NCBI GenBank assembly: GCA_963776505.1
Contig: CAVZNH010000046.1
Coordinates: forward strand, 11,315-75,314
Reading direction: 5' to 3'
Origin: JAMXLO01 sp963776505
GTDB taxonomy: Bacteria; Pseudomonadota; Alphaproteobacteria; Acetobacterales; Acetobacteraceae
DNA: 64,000 nt
Shown one piece after another: positions 47,923-57,069 of this stretch (its first letter is position 1; each line of letters opens with the position of its first letter). The notes below the pieces were generated by a model, which saw nothing but the letters and a program-made list of their open reading frames with translations, did no database searches and had not been told where the DNA came from. Position numbers and translations under genes: made by a program.

Positions 47923-49219
47923 GTGGATGCGCTTGAGCAGCGTACGATGGGCAAAGTGGCGTGGCGTCTCGTGCCCTTCCTGATGTTGTGCTACTTCTTC
48001 TGCTTCCTGGATCGCGTCAACGTCGGCTTTGCCGCGTTGCAAATGAATCAGGACCTGCACTTCACTGCGTCGGTGTTCGGCTTTGGTGCGGGCATCATGT
48101 TCGTCACATATATGCTCGGCGAGGCTCCATCGAACCTCGTGCTGGTTAAGGTTGGTCCTCGGCCCTGGATTGCTCGCATCATGGTCACATGGGGCGTGCT
48201 GGCCAGCTGCATGGTGTTCGTCTCGGGAGAGAAGAGCTTCTATATCTTGCGAGCACTGCTGGGGGGCGCCGAGGCCGGTTTCTTCCCCGGTATCATCTAT
48301 TACCTGACCAACTGGTTTCCGGGTACCTATCGGGCGCGCGTGACCGGACTCTTCATGGCCTGCATTCCGCTATCTTCAGCGATCGGATCCCCAATATCGA
48401 CCGCATTGCTTTACCTGGATGGCATTTTTGGATTGCGCGGCTGGCAATGGCTGTTTCTGATCGAGGGCCTCCCGCCGATTCTGCTCGGCTTCGTCACCTG
48501 GTTCTATCTCACCGAACGGCCGTCCGAGGCAAAATGGCTGGAGACGGATGAGCGTCAATGGCTGTCTGACAGAATCGACAGTGAGCACGCTATCAAGAAG
48601 CAGCAGCTGCAACTGAGCGTGATCCAAACATTCTTCAATCCTCGAGTTGTTGCCTTGGGGTTGGTCTGCTTCACTCTGGCCTCGTTGCTGTTCGGCGTTG
48701 GTTTCTTTCCTTCCAACCATCGTCAAGGGGTTTGGCCTGACCAATATGCAGACTGGGTGGGTGTCGATTATCCCGCCGGCTGCCGGTGCTGCAGCAATGA
48801 TCTGGTGGGGGCGGCGTTCCGATCGCAAGATGGAACGCAAGGGACATCTGTTGATTGCCATGACACTTGCTGCCGCAGGCGTTGCGGCCGCGGCAGTGCT
48901 TGACGACCCGGTATTGAAGATGATTGCATTCACCGTCTCTGCCGTCGGTCTGAACGCGTGCAACCCTGTGTTCTGGAGCCTTGCCCCTTCGTTTCTAACT
49001 GGCGCGTCAGCCGCAGTTGGCATTGCGTACATCAACTCTTTCGCGGCCTTGGGCGCGTTCCTGGCGCCGTGGATGATGGGTTTGGTGAAGGATGCGACCG
49101 GCAGCTACACCTATGGATTGCTCACGTTGGGTGGGCTTGTGGTGTGCGCCGCTGGCATCATTGTTGGTTTCGCCCATGACGTCAGTCTGGAGCATGCTCC
49201 CGAGCGGCAAATGGCCTAG
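47923..49219 (+). CDS. MFS transporter, anion:cation symporter (ACS) type, one frameshift
   Basis: About 431 residues from GTG 47923, chosen since ggagggagg lies 7 bases upstream. Twelve membrane segments; signatures LDRVNVGFAALQMNQDL, GFFPGIIYYLTNWFPG and GWQWLFLIEGLPPILLG are those of phthalate, tartrate or 2-ketogluconate symporters. A single surplus base near 48705 shifts the frame; the natural continuation is SFLPTIVKGFGL and MIWWGRRSDRKMERKGHL, ending at 49219. A -35-like TTGACA at 47813 precedes it, but I see no good -10. Imports an organic acid anion; substrate unknown. Confidence 0.85.
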
Positions 49220-49311
49220 CTGGCTGGTAGAGTGATTTTGACTGGTTGACAGGTAGCTTGGCTACAGCGGGGACAAAGCGGAGCGGTTGACCAGAATGAC
49301 AATCAACAGCG

Positions 49312-49507
49312 GGCTCTTCGTGCCTCGACCAAACCTGCTGCGGATGGCTCAACCGCGGCCTGGCGATGGGTGAGGGCATGCTCTTCCGCGGCCAGCTCGA
49401 CATCAAAGTCGTCGCGCTCGATATCAAGACCGGCAAGAAGGTATGGAAGACGCCGATTGAGAATGGCAGAACGGCTATGTGATCACCAGTGCGCTGCTCT
49501 ACGGTTG
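49312..49507 (+). pseudogene. Remnant of a PQQ-dependent (quinoprotein) dehydrogenase
   Basis: One frame reads DQTCCGWLNRGLAMGEGMLF and GQLDIKVVALDIKTGKKVWK, followed in a second frame by NGYVITSALLYG. This is a blade of the eight-bladed PQQ propeller of methanol/ethanol dehydrogenases: the Cys-Cys plus N-R-G-L-A and the W-motif A-L-D-x-K-T-G-K-x-V-W are typical. Only about 60 codons remain, with a stop after both pieces. It lies between the MFS gene and an SDR gene. The other ~100 bases to 49558 show nothing recognisable. Confidence 0.6.
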
Positions 49508-49558
49508 AGGCAACCCCGAGACCACGACCGACGGCAGCCGAACTGACTGCGCAGCCCC

Positions 49559-50251
49559 TCACGCACCGCCGTTCACATCGATCGTTGCGCAGGTAATGAA
49601 CGACGCGGCGTCGCTCACCAGGAAATCCACCACCGCCGCGATTTCATCCGGCTCGCCGGCGCGGCCGAGCGCGCTGCCTTTGGCACGTTCCTTCGCCACC
49701 TGCGGCGTGCGCGCGCCCATCGCGGTGTTGATCAGGCCCGGGGCGATGGCGTTCACCCGAATGCCATGACGGCCCAGTCGTGTGCCGAGGCTCTTCGTCA
49801 GATTGATCACCGCGGCCTTTGAGGCACCATACTCGACCACCGTGCTGCCGCGCTGCCCGGCCGAGGAAGCCGTATTGACGATCGCGCCCGGCTGACCGGC
49901 CGCAATCAGTCGCTTCGCCACCCACTGCGATGCGAAGAACGGCACGCGCACGTTCACCGACATGGTGCCGTCGAACTGGTCGGGCGGCACGTCGAGGAAA
50001 TCCTTTTCGGGGTGATAGATGCCTGCGTTGTTGAACAGCACGCGGATCAGCCCATGATCCCGCTCGATCGCGGCGAGCGTTGCTGCCATGCGGGTGAGAT
50101 CGCTCAGGTCGCACTGGTAGTGCGGCCAGTTGCCGGCGCCCTCTGCGCCGACATCGATGCCGACGGCGAGATGGCCTGACTGCGCGAGGCGGCGGCAGGT
50201 TGCCTGGCCGATCAGCCCGTTGCTGCCGGTGATGACTGAGACCTTTGCCAT
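49559..50251 (-). CDS. Short-chain dehydrogenase/reductase (SDR)
   Basis: 230 residues. NAD(P)-binding ITGSNGLIGQATCRRLAQ (T-G-x-x-x-G-x-G type), LFNNAG, catalytic Tyr-x-x-x-Lys in VEYGASKAAVINL with Ser in TASSAGQ, and APGLINTAMG. ATG 50251 has gggagg 5 bases upstream. Classical SDR, cytosolic oxidoreductase; substrate unknown. Divergent from the binding-protein gene, 66 bases apart, so the two may share control. Confidence 0.9.
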   Translation of the reverse strand: MAKVSVITGSNGLIGQATCRRLAQSGHLAVGIDVGAEGAGNWPHYQCDLSDLTRMAATLAAIERDHGLIRVLFNNAGIYHPEKDFLDVPPDQFDGTMSVNVRVPFFASQWVAKRLIAAGQPGAIVNTASSAGQRGSTVVEYGASKAAVINLTKSLGTRLGRHGIRVNAIAPGLINTAMGARTPQVAKERAKGSALGRAGEPDEIAAVVDFLVSDAASFITCATIDVNGGA

Positions 50252-50317
50252 GGGTTCCTCCCTTGAGAGCGGCGACAATGCCAAGCACAATCGCAACACA
50301 TCGGAAGGGCGCGGACA

Positions 50318-51904
50318 ATGCGGTGGCTGCAAGTACTGATGGCGATGGGTGTGTGGCTTGCCACCTGCCCGCTGCCCGGCGCCAAATCGGTGCGGGCTGC
50401 CGAGCTGACGATCGGTCGCGCTACCGAACAGAATTCGCTCGATCCACAATTCTCCGATCTCGGCAACGACGTCGCCACGGCCGAGAACATGTTCGAGAGC
50501 ATGATCGAGTTCGATTCAAGGTTACGCATCCATCCGAGCCTCGCGGTGTCGTGGAAGCTGCTCGATCCGCTCACCTGGGAGATCAGGCTGCGCGAGGGCG
50601 TCACATTCCACGATGGCACGCCGTTCACCGGCGACGATGTCGCATTCTCGCTGAGGCGTGCGCGCGATGTGCCGAATAGTCCCGGGCCGCTCGCCAGCTT
50701 CGTGCGGTCGGTGAAGCAGACCGAGGTGGTCGATCCGCATACGCTGCACATCCACACCGACCAACCGACGCCGCTACTGATGGACCTGGTCGGGCGCATC
50801 TTCATCGTGCCGGCGAAGCTCGGTGCAACGGTGACCAGCGAGGATTTTGCTGCTGGCCGCGCGATGATCGGCACCGGGCCATATCGCTTCAAGCACGTGA
50901 TTCCCGGCGATCGCGTGGTGATGGAGGCGAACACGGGCTATTGGGGCGCAAAGCCCCGGTTCGATACGGTCACGCTGAAGTTCCTCGCGAATGCCGCCGC
51001 GCGCAGTGCCGCATTGCTGTCGGGCTCGGTGGATGTGATCGAGCAGATTCCGCCGTCAGACATCTCGCTGTTCCAGAATCGGCAGGATGTCGCGTTGTAT
51101 TCGGTGACCTCGACGCGGCTGATCTATCTGGCGATGGACCAGGGGCGCGACGACAGCCCCTTCATCACCGACAAGGATGGCGCGCCGCTGAAGGTGAACC
51201 CGCTGAAGGATCGCCGCGTGCGGCTGGCGCTGTCGAAACTGATAAACCGCCAGGCCATTGTCGAGCGCGTGCTGGCGGGTGCCGGCGAGGCCGCTGGGCA
51301 GATCGTGCCCGAAGGCATGGGTGGTTACGATGCATCGTTGCGGCCGATGGCGTTCGACCCTGAAGCGGCGAAGAAGCTGCTGGCCGAGGCCGGCTACCCG
51401 AATGGCTTCGGCCTGACTGTGCACGGGTCGAACAACCGGTTTCCCAATGATTCGCAAGTCACGCAGGCGCTCGGTCAGATGTTTTCGCGCGGCGGGCTGA
51501 GGGTGAACGGCGTCGAGGTGTTGCCGTACAACGTCTATGCGCCGGGTGCGACGGCACGCAAGTACAGCCTGTTCATATTCAGCTACGGCAGCGTCGCGAG
51601 CAGTTCGCTCAACGGCTTGTCGGGCGTGCTGGCGACGTATGACAAGGACGCCGGCACTGGGTCGCTCAATCGCGCGCGCTATTCCAATCCGGCATTCGAT
51701 GCGCTGCTGAAGCAGGCGGCGGCGGAGTTCGACGAGAGCAGGCGCAACAAGCTGCTGGCAGATGCGACGCGGGTGGCGATGGAGGATGCCGGCATCCTGC
51801 CGATCTACTGGCAGAAGCTCTACTGGGCAGCGCGCAAGGGCTTTGTCGTCGATCCCGACCGCGGCGAGTCTACATCGGCGCGGTTCGTCTCGCTGGCCAA
51901 GTGA
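50318..51904 (+). CDS. ABC transporter substrate-binding protein, family 5
   Basis: 528 residues. Signal peptide (VLMAMGVWLATCPLPGAKSV) then ELTIGRATEQNSLDPQFSD, LTWEIRLREGVTFHDGTPF, GTGPYRFKHVIPGDRVVMEA and VDVIEQIPPSDISLFQNRQD, the standard dipeptide/oligopeptide type. Second copy of this family in the window but distinct from the one at 13760. No permease or ATPase alongside. Followed by a TauD-type dioxygenase and a fumarylacetoacetate hydrolase, suggesting import and breakdown of one compound. Confidence 0.9.
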   Translation: MRWLQVLMAMGVWLATCPLPGAKSVRAAELTIGRATEQNSLDPQFSDLGNDVATAENMFESMIEFDSRLRIHPSLAVSWKLLDPLTWEIRLREGVTFHDGTPFTGDDVAFSLRRARDVPNSPGPLASFVRSVKQTEVVDPHTLHIHTDQPTPLLMDLVGRIFIVPAKLGATVTSEDFAAGRAMIGTGPYRFKHVIPGDRVVMEANTGYWGAKPRFDTVTLKFLANAAARSAALLSGSVDVIEQIPPSDISLFQNRQDVALYSVTSTRLIYLAMDQGRDDSPFITDKDGAPLKVNPLKDRRVRLALSKLINRQAIVERVLAGAGEAAGQIVPEGMGGYDASLRPMAFDPEAAKKLLAEAGYPNGFGLTVHGSNNRFPNDSQVTQALGQMFSRGGLRVNGVEVLPYNVYAPGATARKYSLFIFSYGSVASSSLNGLSGVLATYDKDAGTGSLNRARYSNPAFDALLKQAAAEFDESRRNKLLADATRVAMEDAGILPIYWQKLYWAARKGFVVDPDRGESTSARFVSLAK

Positions 51905-51953
51905 CCGGTCTGGACCTACACTGACTAGGAGCATCCCAGTAGGGGGAATATGC

Positions 51954-52853
51954 ATGCTGTCCATCGAACCGACCGGCGCGATACTTGGCGCAACCGTGCA
52001 GGGCATCGACGTGAAGCGGGCCGACGAGACGGAATTCGCCAAGATCCTGCTGGCTCTCGGCCAGTACGGCGTGCTGCGCTTCCCCGATCAGCAGCTCGAT
52101 CTGGGTGACCTGCGCGCGTTCTCGGAACGCTTCGGCGAAATCCAGGGGCCGAGTTCCGCACAGGAAAATTACGCACATGTCGGTACGCTGTCGAACCTGA
52201 AGGAGGGCGGCAAATACATCGGCTCGCCTGACGCCGGGCAGGACTGGCACACCGACATGTCCTATCGCGACGTGATGGGCTTCGTGAACGTGCTGTATGG
52301 CATCCGCATCCCACGCCGCAACGGCGTGCCGCTCGGCGGTACCGAGTTCTCCAACATGCACGCGGTGTACGAGGCGCTGCCCGCGGAACTCAAGACCCGC
52401 CTCGCCGATGCGACAGCGACGCACAATTTCGAAAAATTCTGGGAGCATATGCGGCGCGACAAGGCGAGCGAGCGCCCGCCGATGACCGAGGAACAGCGCC
52501 GCCGTCGTCCGCCTGTCGTGCACCCGCTGTTCCTTACCCATCCGATCACCGGTCGGAAGGTGCTGTACTGCAATCCGGGTTACACGATGCGCATCAACGA
52601 ACTCTCCGAGCGCGACAGCGACGAGATGCTGGAATATCTGTTCGACTTCCAGCTTGAACAGCGCTTCCGCCATACGCACACGTGGACCGAGAACGACCTG
52701 CTGGTGTGGGATCATCTCGGCACCATTCATCGCGCGATCGCCGACTACGGCCCGGACGAGATCCGGTTGATGCGCCGCTGCCAGGTGATGGCGACGAAGG
52801 TGTTCGATGCGGAATTCCTGCGCCCTGTGCGCGAACTCATGGAGGCTGCCTGA
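51954..52853 (+). CDS. TauD/TfdA family 2OG-Fe(II) dioxygenase
   Basis: 299 residues from ATG 51954. Iron ligands: H-x-D in GQDWHTDMSYRD and the distal His in DHLGTIHRAIADY, with R for 2-oxoglutarate in EIRLMRRCQVMATK. N-terminal EPTGAILGATVQGIDVKRA and FPDQQLDLGDLRAFSERFG are classical. Enzymes of this family hydroxylate taurine, 2,4-D or alkyl sulfates. The stop overlaps the next start as TGATG. Gene neighbours suggest an aromatic or acid substrate. Confidence 0.9.
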   Translation: MLSIEPTGAILGATVQGIDVKRADETEFAKILLALGQYGVLRFPDQQLDLGDLRAFSERFGEIQGPSSAQENYAHVGTLSNLKEGGKYIGSPDAGQDWHTDMSYRDVMGFVNVLYGIRIPRRNGVPLGGTEFSNMHAVYEALPAELKTRLADATATHNFEKFWEHMRRDKASERPPMTEEQRRRRPPVVHPLFLTHPITGRKVLYCNPGYTMRINELSERDSDEMLEYLFDFQLEQRFRHTHTWTENDLLVWDHLGTIHRAIADYGPDEIRLMRRCQVMATKVFDAEFLRPVRELMEAA

Positions 52854-53635
52854 TGCGCTGGATCAGATTCACCACGAATGGCCGCACCGCGTACGGCTCG
52901 CTCAATGGCGACACGGTGAGCGAGATCAGCGGCGAACCCTGGGGCGCGCACTCGGCAACCGGCAAGACGCACAAGCTCGCCGACGTGAAGCTGGAAGTGC
53001 CGGTGATCCCGCGCACCTTCTACGCCGCGGGCATCAACTACGCCGCGCATATCCGCGAGATGGCGGAAAAGCGCGGCGTGCAGCCGGTGTTTCCCGAGAA
53101 GGCCGACATCGGCTACCGCGCCAACAACGCGCTGATCGCGGATGGCGAGGACGTGGTGATCCCGAAGGACGCCACCGAGAAGATCAATTACGAGGGAGAA
53201 CTCGTCGTGGTGATCGGCAAGCAGGTGAAGCATCTGTCGAAGGCGGATGCGATGTCCTGCGTGTTCGGCTACACGATCGGCAACGACGTGAGCGAGCGCA
53301 CCTGGCAGCGCGGTGATCGCACGTTCTGGCGCGGCAAGAACGCCGACACGTTCAAGCCGATGGGGCCGTGGATCGACACCGACGTCGATATCGACGCGAT
53401 GCAGACCGTCGTGCGGGTGAACGGCAAGGACAGCCTGAAGTTCAAGACCAACGACATGATCTTCGACATCCCGACCTATATCGAGGCGATGACCCGCTAT
53501 CTGACGTTGTATCCGGGCGACGTGATCTGGATGGGCACCGACGGCACCTCGCCCGATCTGAAGCACGGCGATGTCGTCGAGGTGGAACTCACCGGCCTAG
53601 GGGTGCTGCGCAACCGCTTCGTGCGCGAGAGCTAG
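52853..53635 (+). CDS. Fumarylacetoacetate hydrolase family protein
   Basis: 260 residues. FAH fold: FYAAGINYAAHIREMAEKRG, INYEGELVVVIGKQVKHL with metal-binding E-x-E, FGYTIGNDVSERTWQRGD and YPGDVIWMGTDGTSPDLKHG. Family members split C-C bonds of acylpyruvates, hydrate or decarboxylate dienoates. Translation coupled to the TauD gene by TGATG. The triad of binding protein, dioxygenase and FAH hydrolase reads as a small catabolic operon. Confidence 0.9.
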   Translation: MRWIRFTTNGRTAYGSLNGDTVSEISGEPWGAHSATGKTHKLADVKLEVPVIPRTFYAAGINYAAHIREMAEKRGVQPVFPEKADIGYRANNALIADGEDVVIPKDATEKINYEGELVVVIGKQVKHLSKADAMSCVFGYTIGNDVSERTWQRGDRTFWRGKNADTFKPMGPWIDTDVDIDAMQTVVRVNGKDSLKFKTNDMIFDIPTYIEAMTRYLTLYPGDVIWMGTDGTSPDLKHGDVVEVELTGLGVLRNRFVRES

Positions 53636-53642
53636 TCACACT

Positions 53643-53665
53643 TGTCATTGCGAGGGGTGAAGCGG
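53643..53665 (+). repeat. Fragment of the TGTCATTGCGAGG intergenic repeat
   Basis: TGTCATTGCGAGGGGTGAAG matches the head of the palindromic element at 18804. Only this half is present. Confidence 0.4.
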
Positions 53666-53716
53666 CAGCGGCAGCCCGCGGCAGGACATTGATTTGTTCG
53701 CACGGCTGCGCGCTGC

Positions 53717-55513
53717 ATGCTGACCACTCTCGTCGTCCTGCTCGCCGCCGCCACCATCGCCGTGCCGCTGACGCGCCGCGCCGGCTTCGGCAGCGTACTC
53801 GGCTATCTGCTCGCCGGCATCGCCATCGGTCCGGCCGGATTAGGGCTGATCACCGACGTCGACGCGATAGCCTCGATCGCCAGTCTCGGCGTGGTGATGC
53901 TGCTGTTCCTGATCGGCCTGGAGGTGCGGCCGCAGCGGCTGTGGGTCATGCGGCGCGCGGTGTTCGGTCTCGGCACCGCGCAGGTGGCGATAACCGGCGC
54001 CGTGCTGGCGGCGCTTGCACATGCTGTCGGCGTTGCTTGGCAGGGCGCGATCGTGCTGGGCGCCGGGCTCGCGATGTCATCGACCGCGATCGTGCTGCCG
54101 ATGCTGGCCGAACGAAATCTGCTGGCCACCCGCGCCGGTCGCGACGCCTTCGCGGTGCTGCTGTTTCAGGACCTTGCGTTCATCCCGCTGGTCGCCCTGG
54201 TCCCACTGCTGGCGAGCGACAGCGTACCCGACCACGTGCCGTGGCACGATGTGGCGCGCGCGGCGCTGATCATTGCCATCATCCTGGTCGGCGGCCGTTT
54301 TCTGCTGCGACCACTGTTCCGCGCGATCGGCGGTGCCAAGACGCCAGAGGTGTTCACCACGGTCGCGCTGCTGATCGTCGCGGGCACCGCGTTGCTGGCG
54401 ACCGTCGCGGGGCTGTCGCCCTCACTGGGTGCTTTTATGGCGGGCGTGCTGTTGTCGGAATCCGAGTACCGCCACGAACTGCAGGCTGACATCGAGCCGT
54501 TCGAGGGCCTGCTGCTCGGCTTCTTCTTCATCTCGGTCGGGATGTCGGCCGATCTGCCGCTCGCCCGTGCCCAACCGCTATTGCTGGCCGAGGCAACGGC
54601 GGTGTTGCTGCTGGCCAAGGCGACGATCGCATTCGCGCTGGCGCGCATCGCCGGCGAGAACAGGCAGAACGCGCTGCGCTTCGGCCTCGCGTTGCCGCAG
54701 GCCAGCGAATTCAGCTTCGTGCTGTTCGGTGCCGCCGTTGCTGCCGGCGCCCTGAGCGCTCCCAATGCCGCGTTCGCCACGCTGGTTACCGCCGCCTCGA
54801 TGGTCGCGACGCCGATCCTGTTCGCCGGAGCTGAAGCGGCGCTACGACTGAAGCCCACGCCGCCGCCGCAATACGACACCATCGATGCGGATGACACGCC
54901 GGTGATCATCGCCGGCTTCGGCCGGTTCGGTCAGATCGTCGGCCGCGTCCTGCGGATGCATGGCATAGAGTTCACCGCATTGGAGCGTGATTCCGGCCAG
55001 GTGGAAGTCGTCCGGCGGTTTGGCACGAAGGTGTATTTCGGGGACCCCACGCGGCCCGACATGTTGCGCGCGGCGGGCGCCGAACAGGCGAAGCTGCTGA
55101 TCGTGGCGCTCGACGATCCGCCTGGTGTGCTGCGCACGGTTGATATGGTGAAGCGCGACTTTCCCAACCTCGCCATCCTGGCACGGGCGCGCAATCGCTG
55201 GTACGCGCATCTGCTGATGGACCGTGACGTGGATGGGCTGGTGCGCGAGACGTTCCACTCCAGTCTGGAGCTCGCGAAGCAGGCGCTGACCGTGCTCGGC
55301 ATCGATGAAGCGGCCGCGGAACGCGGGGTGACGCTGTTCCGTGACCGGGACGAGAAGACCCTGCTGGAGACCCACGCGATCTATCGCGACGAGCAGCAGC
55401 TCATTCAGAGCCAGCAGCAGGCGGCGGACGAGCTTGCCAGCCTGTTCGAGGCGGATCAGGCACAGTTTCCGGCATCACCAGCCAGACTGCCAGTGTCGCC
55501 AGGGCCCCGATGA
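53717..55513 (+). CDS. CPA2 family monovalent cation/proton antiporter with RCK domain (KefB/KefC type)
   Basis: 598 residues. Membrane part about 380 residues with AGFGSVLGYLLAGIAIGPAG, LVVMLLFLIGLEVRP-like segment, AGLAMSSTAIVLPMLAERN and SLGAFMAGVLLSESEYRHEL. The RCK/TrkA-N domain then starts PVIIAGFGRFGQIVGRVLRM (G-x-G-x-x-G), with VYFGDPTRPDMLRAAGAEQA. KefB/C-type proteins exchange K+ for H+ under glutathione or electrophile control. The last ~113 bases overlap the convergent MFS gene, possibly through a small frame error at one end. Confidence 0.9.
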   Translation: MLTTLVVLLAAATIAVPLTRRAGFGSVLGYLLAGIAIGPAGLGLITDVDAIASIASLGVVMLLFLIGLEVRPQRLWVMRRAVFGLGTAQVAITGAVLAALAHAVGVAWQGAIVLGAGLAMSSTAIVLPMLAERNLLATRAGRDAFAVLLFQDLAFIPLVALVPLLASDSVPDHVPWHDVARAALIIAIILVGGRFLLRPLFRAIGGAKTPEVFTTVALLIVAGTALLATVAGLSPSLGAFMAGVLLSESEYRHELQADIEPFEGLLLGFFFISVGMSADLPLARAQPLLLAEATAVLLLAKATIAFALARIAGENRQNALRFGLALPQASEFSFVLFGAAVAAGALSAPNAAFATLVTAASMVATPILFAGAEAALRLKPTPPPQYDTIDADDTPVIIAGFGRFGQIVGRVLRMHGIEFTALERDSGQVEVVRRFGTKVYFGDPTRPDMLRAAGAEQAKLLIVALDDPPGVLRTVDMVKRDFPNLAILARARNRWYAHLLMDRDVDGLVRETFHSSLELAKQALTVLGIDEAAAERGVTLFRDRDEKTLLETHAIYRDEQQLIQSQQQAADELASLFEADQAQFPASPARLPVSPGPR

Positions 55514-56642
55514 GCGCGAGCACGGCGAAGGCCGCTTCGGTGCCGGCAGCATCGGCGATCCAGCCGCCGAGTGTCGTGCTGATTCCGGCACCCAGACTCA
55601 CGGCAAGACCCAGAGCGCCCATACACAGATTGAAATGCGACGTGCCGCGCGTAACGTCCGCCGAGATAAGCGGCAGCATTACGCCGAATACCGCGCCGCT
55701 GACGCCGCTAAGTGCCTGTGCTGCTACCGGCAGCCACGCGCCTGGCAACACCGCCAGCAGCAGCCCGCGCAAAGGCAGCGCCGCCCAACCCAGCAGCAAC
55801 ACCGGGCGCCGGCCCAGCGACGCCGCACTGCGTCCTACCCAGGGCGAGCAAAGTGCCACGACCGCTTGAGGCACCACGATGCAGGCTGCGATGATGAGAT
55901 TGGCGAAGGTGCCCGTGCGCATCGTCACGGTGGCGCCTAGCAACGGCAGCATCGCGGCATTCGACATATGGAACAGCAGCACGCAGCTGGCGAACGCCAG
56001 CAGTTGCCGATTGGTGAACAATCGCCGCAGTCCTGGCCAGTCGAAAAGCTGCGTTGTCGTCTGTTGCCTTGCGTGCGGCCCGCGCCCGATCGCGAGCAAT
56101 GCCAGGAGCGCGGGTACGCACAGCGCCGCCGTCAGCAGGAACACACTTTGGCTGGACACGTAGGTGCCCGTCACGCCCATCACCGCGGCAGCGAGTCCGT
56201 TGCCGATTGCGGCGAAGCGCGCGTTGCGCCCCAATCGCTCGCCGAGAGCCGCGTGGCCGACCAGATGCAGGCTGATCGCGGCAATCGCCGGCGTGAGCAC
56301 GCAGCTTGAGAATGCATGGAGCGCCTGTGCGACCAGGACAGGCAGTTCGCTCGGCCAGAAGGCCATCAGGAGTGCTGCGACAATGACGCCGATCAGCGCA
56401 CCGCCCGCGGCACGTCGCTTGTTGTGTGCGGCATCCACCAGTGCGCCGGCGGGGACCTGGCTGATCAGCGCCACAATGGTGCTGAGCGTGAGGGCAAAGC
56501 CGATCTGCACCTGGGTCCATTTGTGCATCGTCAGATAGACCGCGACGAATGGCCCGAAGCCGGTCTGCACGTCGGCTACGAAGAAATTCAGCAGATCGAG
56601 CGCCCGCTGACTGCGCGTCTGAGGTGTGCCGTTGCGTGGCAT
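55401..56642 (-). CDS. MFS transporter
   Basis: 413 residues, twelve membrane segments: ALDLLNFFVADVQTGFGPFV, FALTLSTIVALISQVPAGAL, ERLGRNARFAAIGNGLAAAV, TLGGWIADAAGTEAAFAVLA. Resembles the drug/sugar MFS group found near catabolic genes. Begins 3 bases after the PRC-barrel stop, last gene of the minus-strand operon 61446-55401. Its C-terminus overlaps the CPA2 gene by 113 bases. Confidence 0.85.
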   Translation of the reverse strand: MPRNGTPQTRSQRALDLLNFFVADVQTGFGPFVAVYLTMHKWTQVQIGFALTLSTIVALISQVPAGALVDAAHNKRRAAGGALIGVIVAALLMAFWPSELPVLVAQALHAFSSCVLTPAIAAISLHLVGHAALGERLGRNARFAAIGNGLAAAVMGVTGTYVSSQSVFLLTAALCVPALLALLAIGRGPHARQQTTTQLFDWPGLRRLFTNRQLLAFASCVLLFHMSNAAMLPLLGATVTMRTGTFANLIIAACIVVPQAVVALCSPWVGRSAASLGRRPVLLLGWAALPLRGLLLAVLPGAWLPVAAQALSGVSGAVFGVMLPLISADVTRGTSHFNLCMGALGLAVSLGAGISTTLGGWIADAAGTEAAFAVLALIGALATLAVWLVMPETVPDPPRTGWQARPPPAAGSE

Positions 56643-56645
56643 GGA

Positions 56646-57038
56646 TCATCGCGGCGCTTCGGGTGTCACCACGACCGGCGCGGGTTTGGTGACATCCTTG
56701 TATTCGGGCGCGGCCTTGATCTGGTCTTGTGTCAGATCGAGCGTGATCGGATGTTTGGCGTCGCTCGGCGCGAAGTGCAGTGCGCTCCACTCCACCGCGA
56801 TCTTGCGGTTGCCGACGCCCATGAAGCCGCCGAAGTCGATCACGGCGGCCTGTGGCTGGCCTTGATCGCCGACCAGGACATCGACGAGGCGGCCGATATC
56901 CTTGCCGTCGGGATCAGCCACCTTCTGGCCCAGGATGGCGAGCGTCTGGTCGATCGGGACGTGCTGAACCTCGCCGGCCGGAGGAGCGGCGGCGGTCAGC
57001 AACAATGCGAAGACCGCTCGCAGGTGCCGTTGCGGCAT
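56646..57038 (-). CDS. Secreted PRC-barrel domain protein
   Basis: 130 residues. Short signal (RAVFALLLTAAAPPAG) then PRC-barrel features: IDQTLAILGQKVADPDGKDI, GRLVDVLVGDQGQPQAAVI, DFGGFMGVGNRKIAVEWSAL. A small beta-barrel in the periplasm, probably binding protein or RNA-like ligands in other cases; role unknown. Its start is 31 bases after the EamA gene stop. Confidence 0.8.
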   Translation of the reverse strand: MPQRHLRAVFALLLTAAAPPAGEVQHVPIDQTLAILGQKVADPDGKDIGRLVDVLVGDQGQPQAAVIDFGGFMGVGNRKIAVEWSALHFAPSDAKHPITLDLTQDQIKAAPEYKDVTKPAPVVVTPEAPR

Positions 57039-57069
57039 GTGTGTGAGGTCGGGGCGCTGCGCGACGCGG

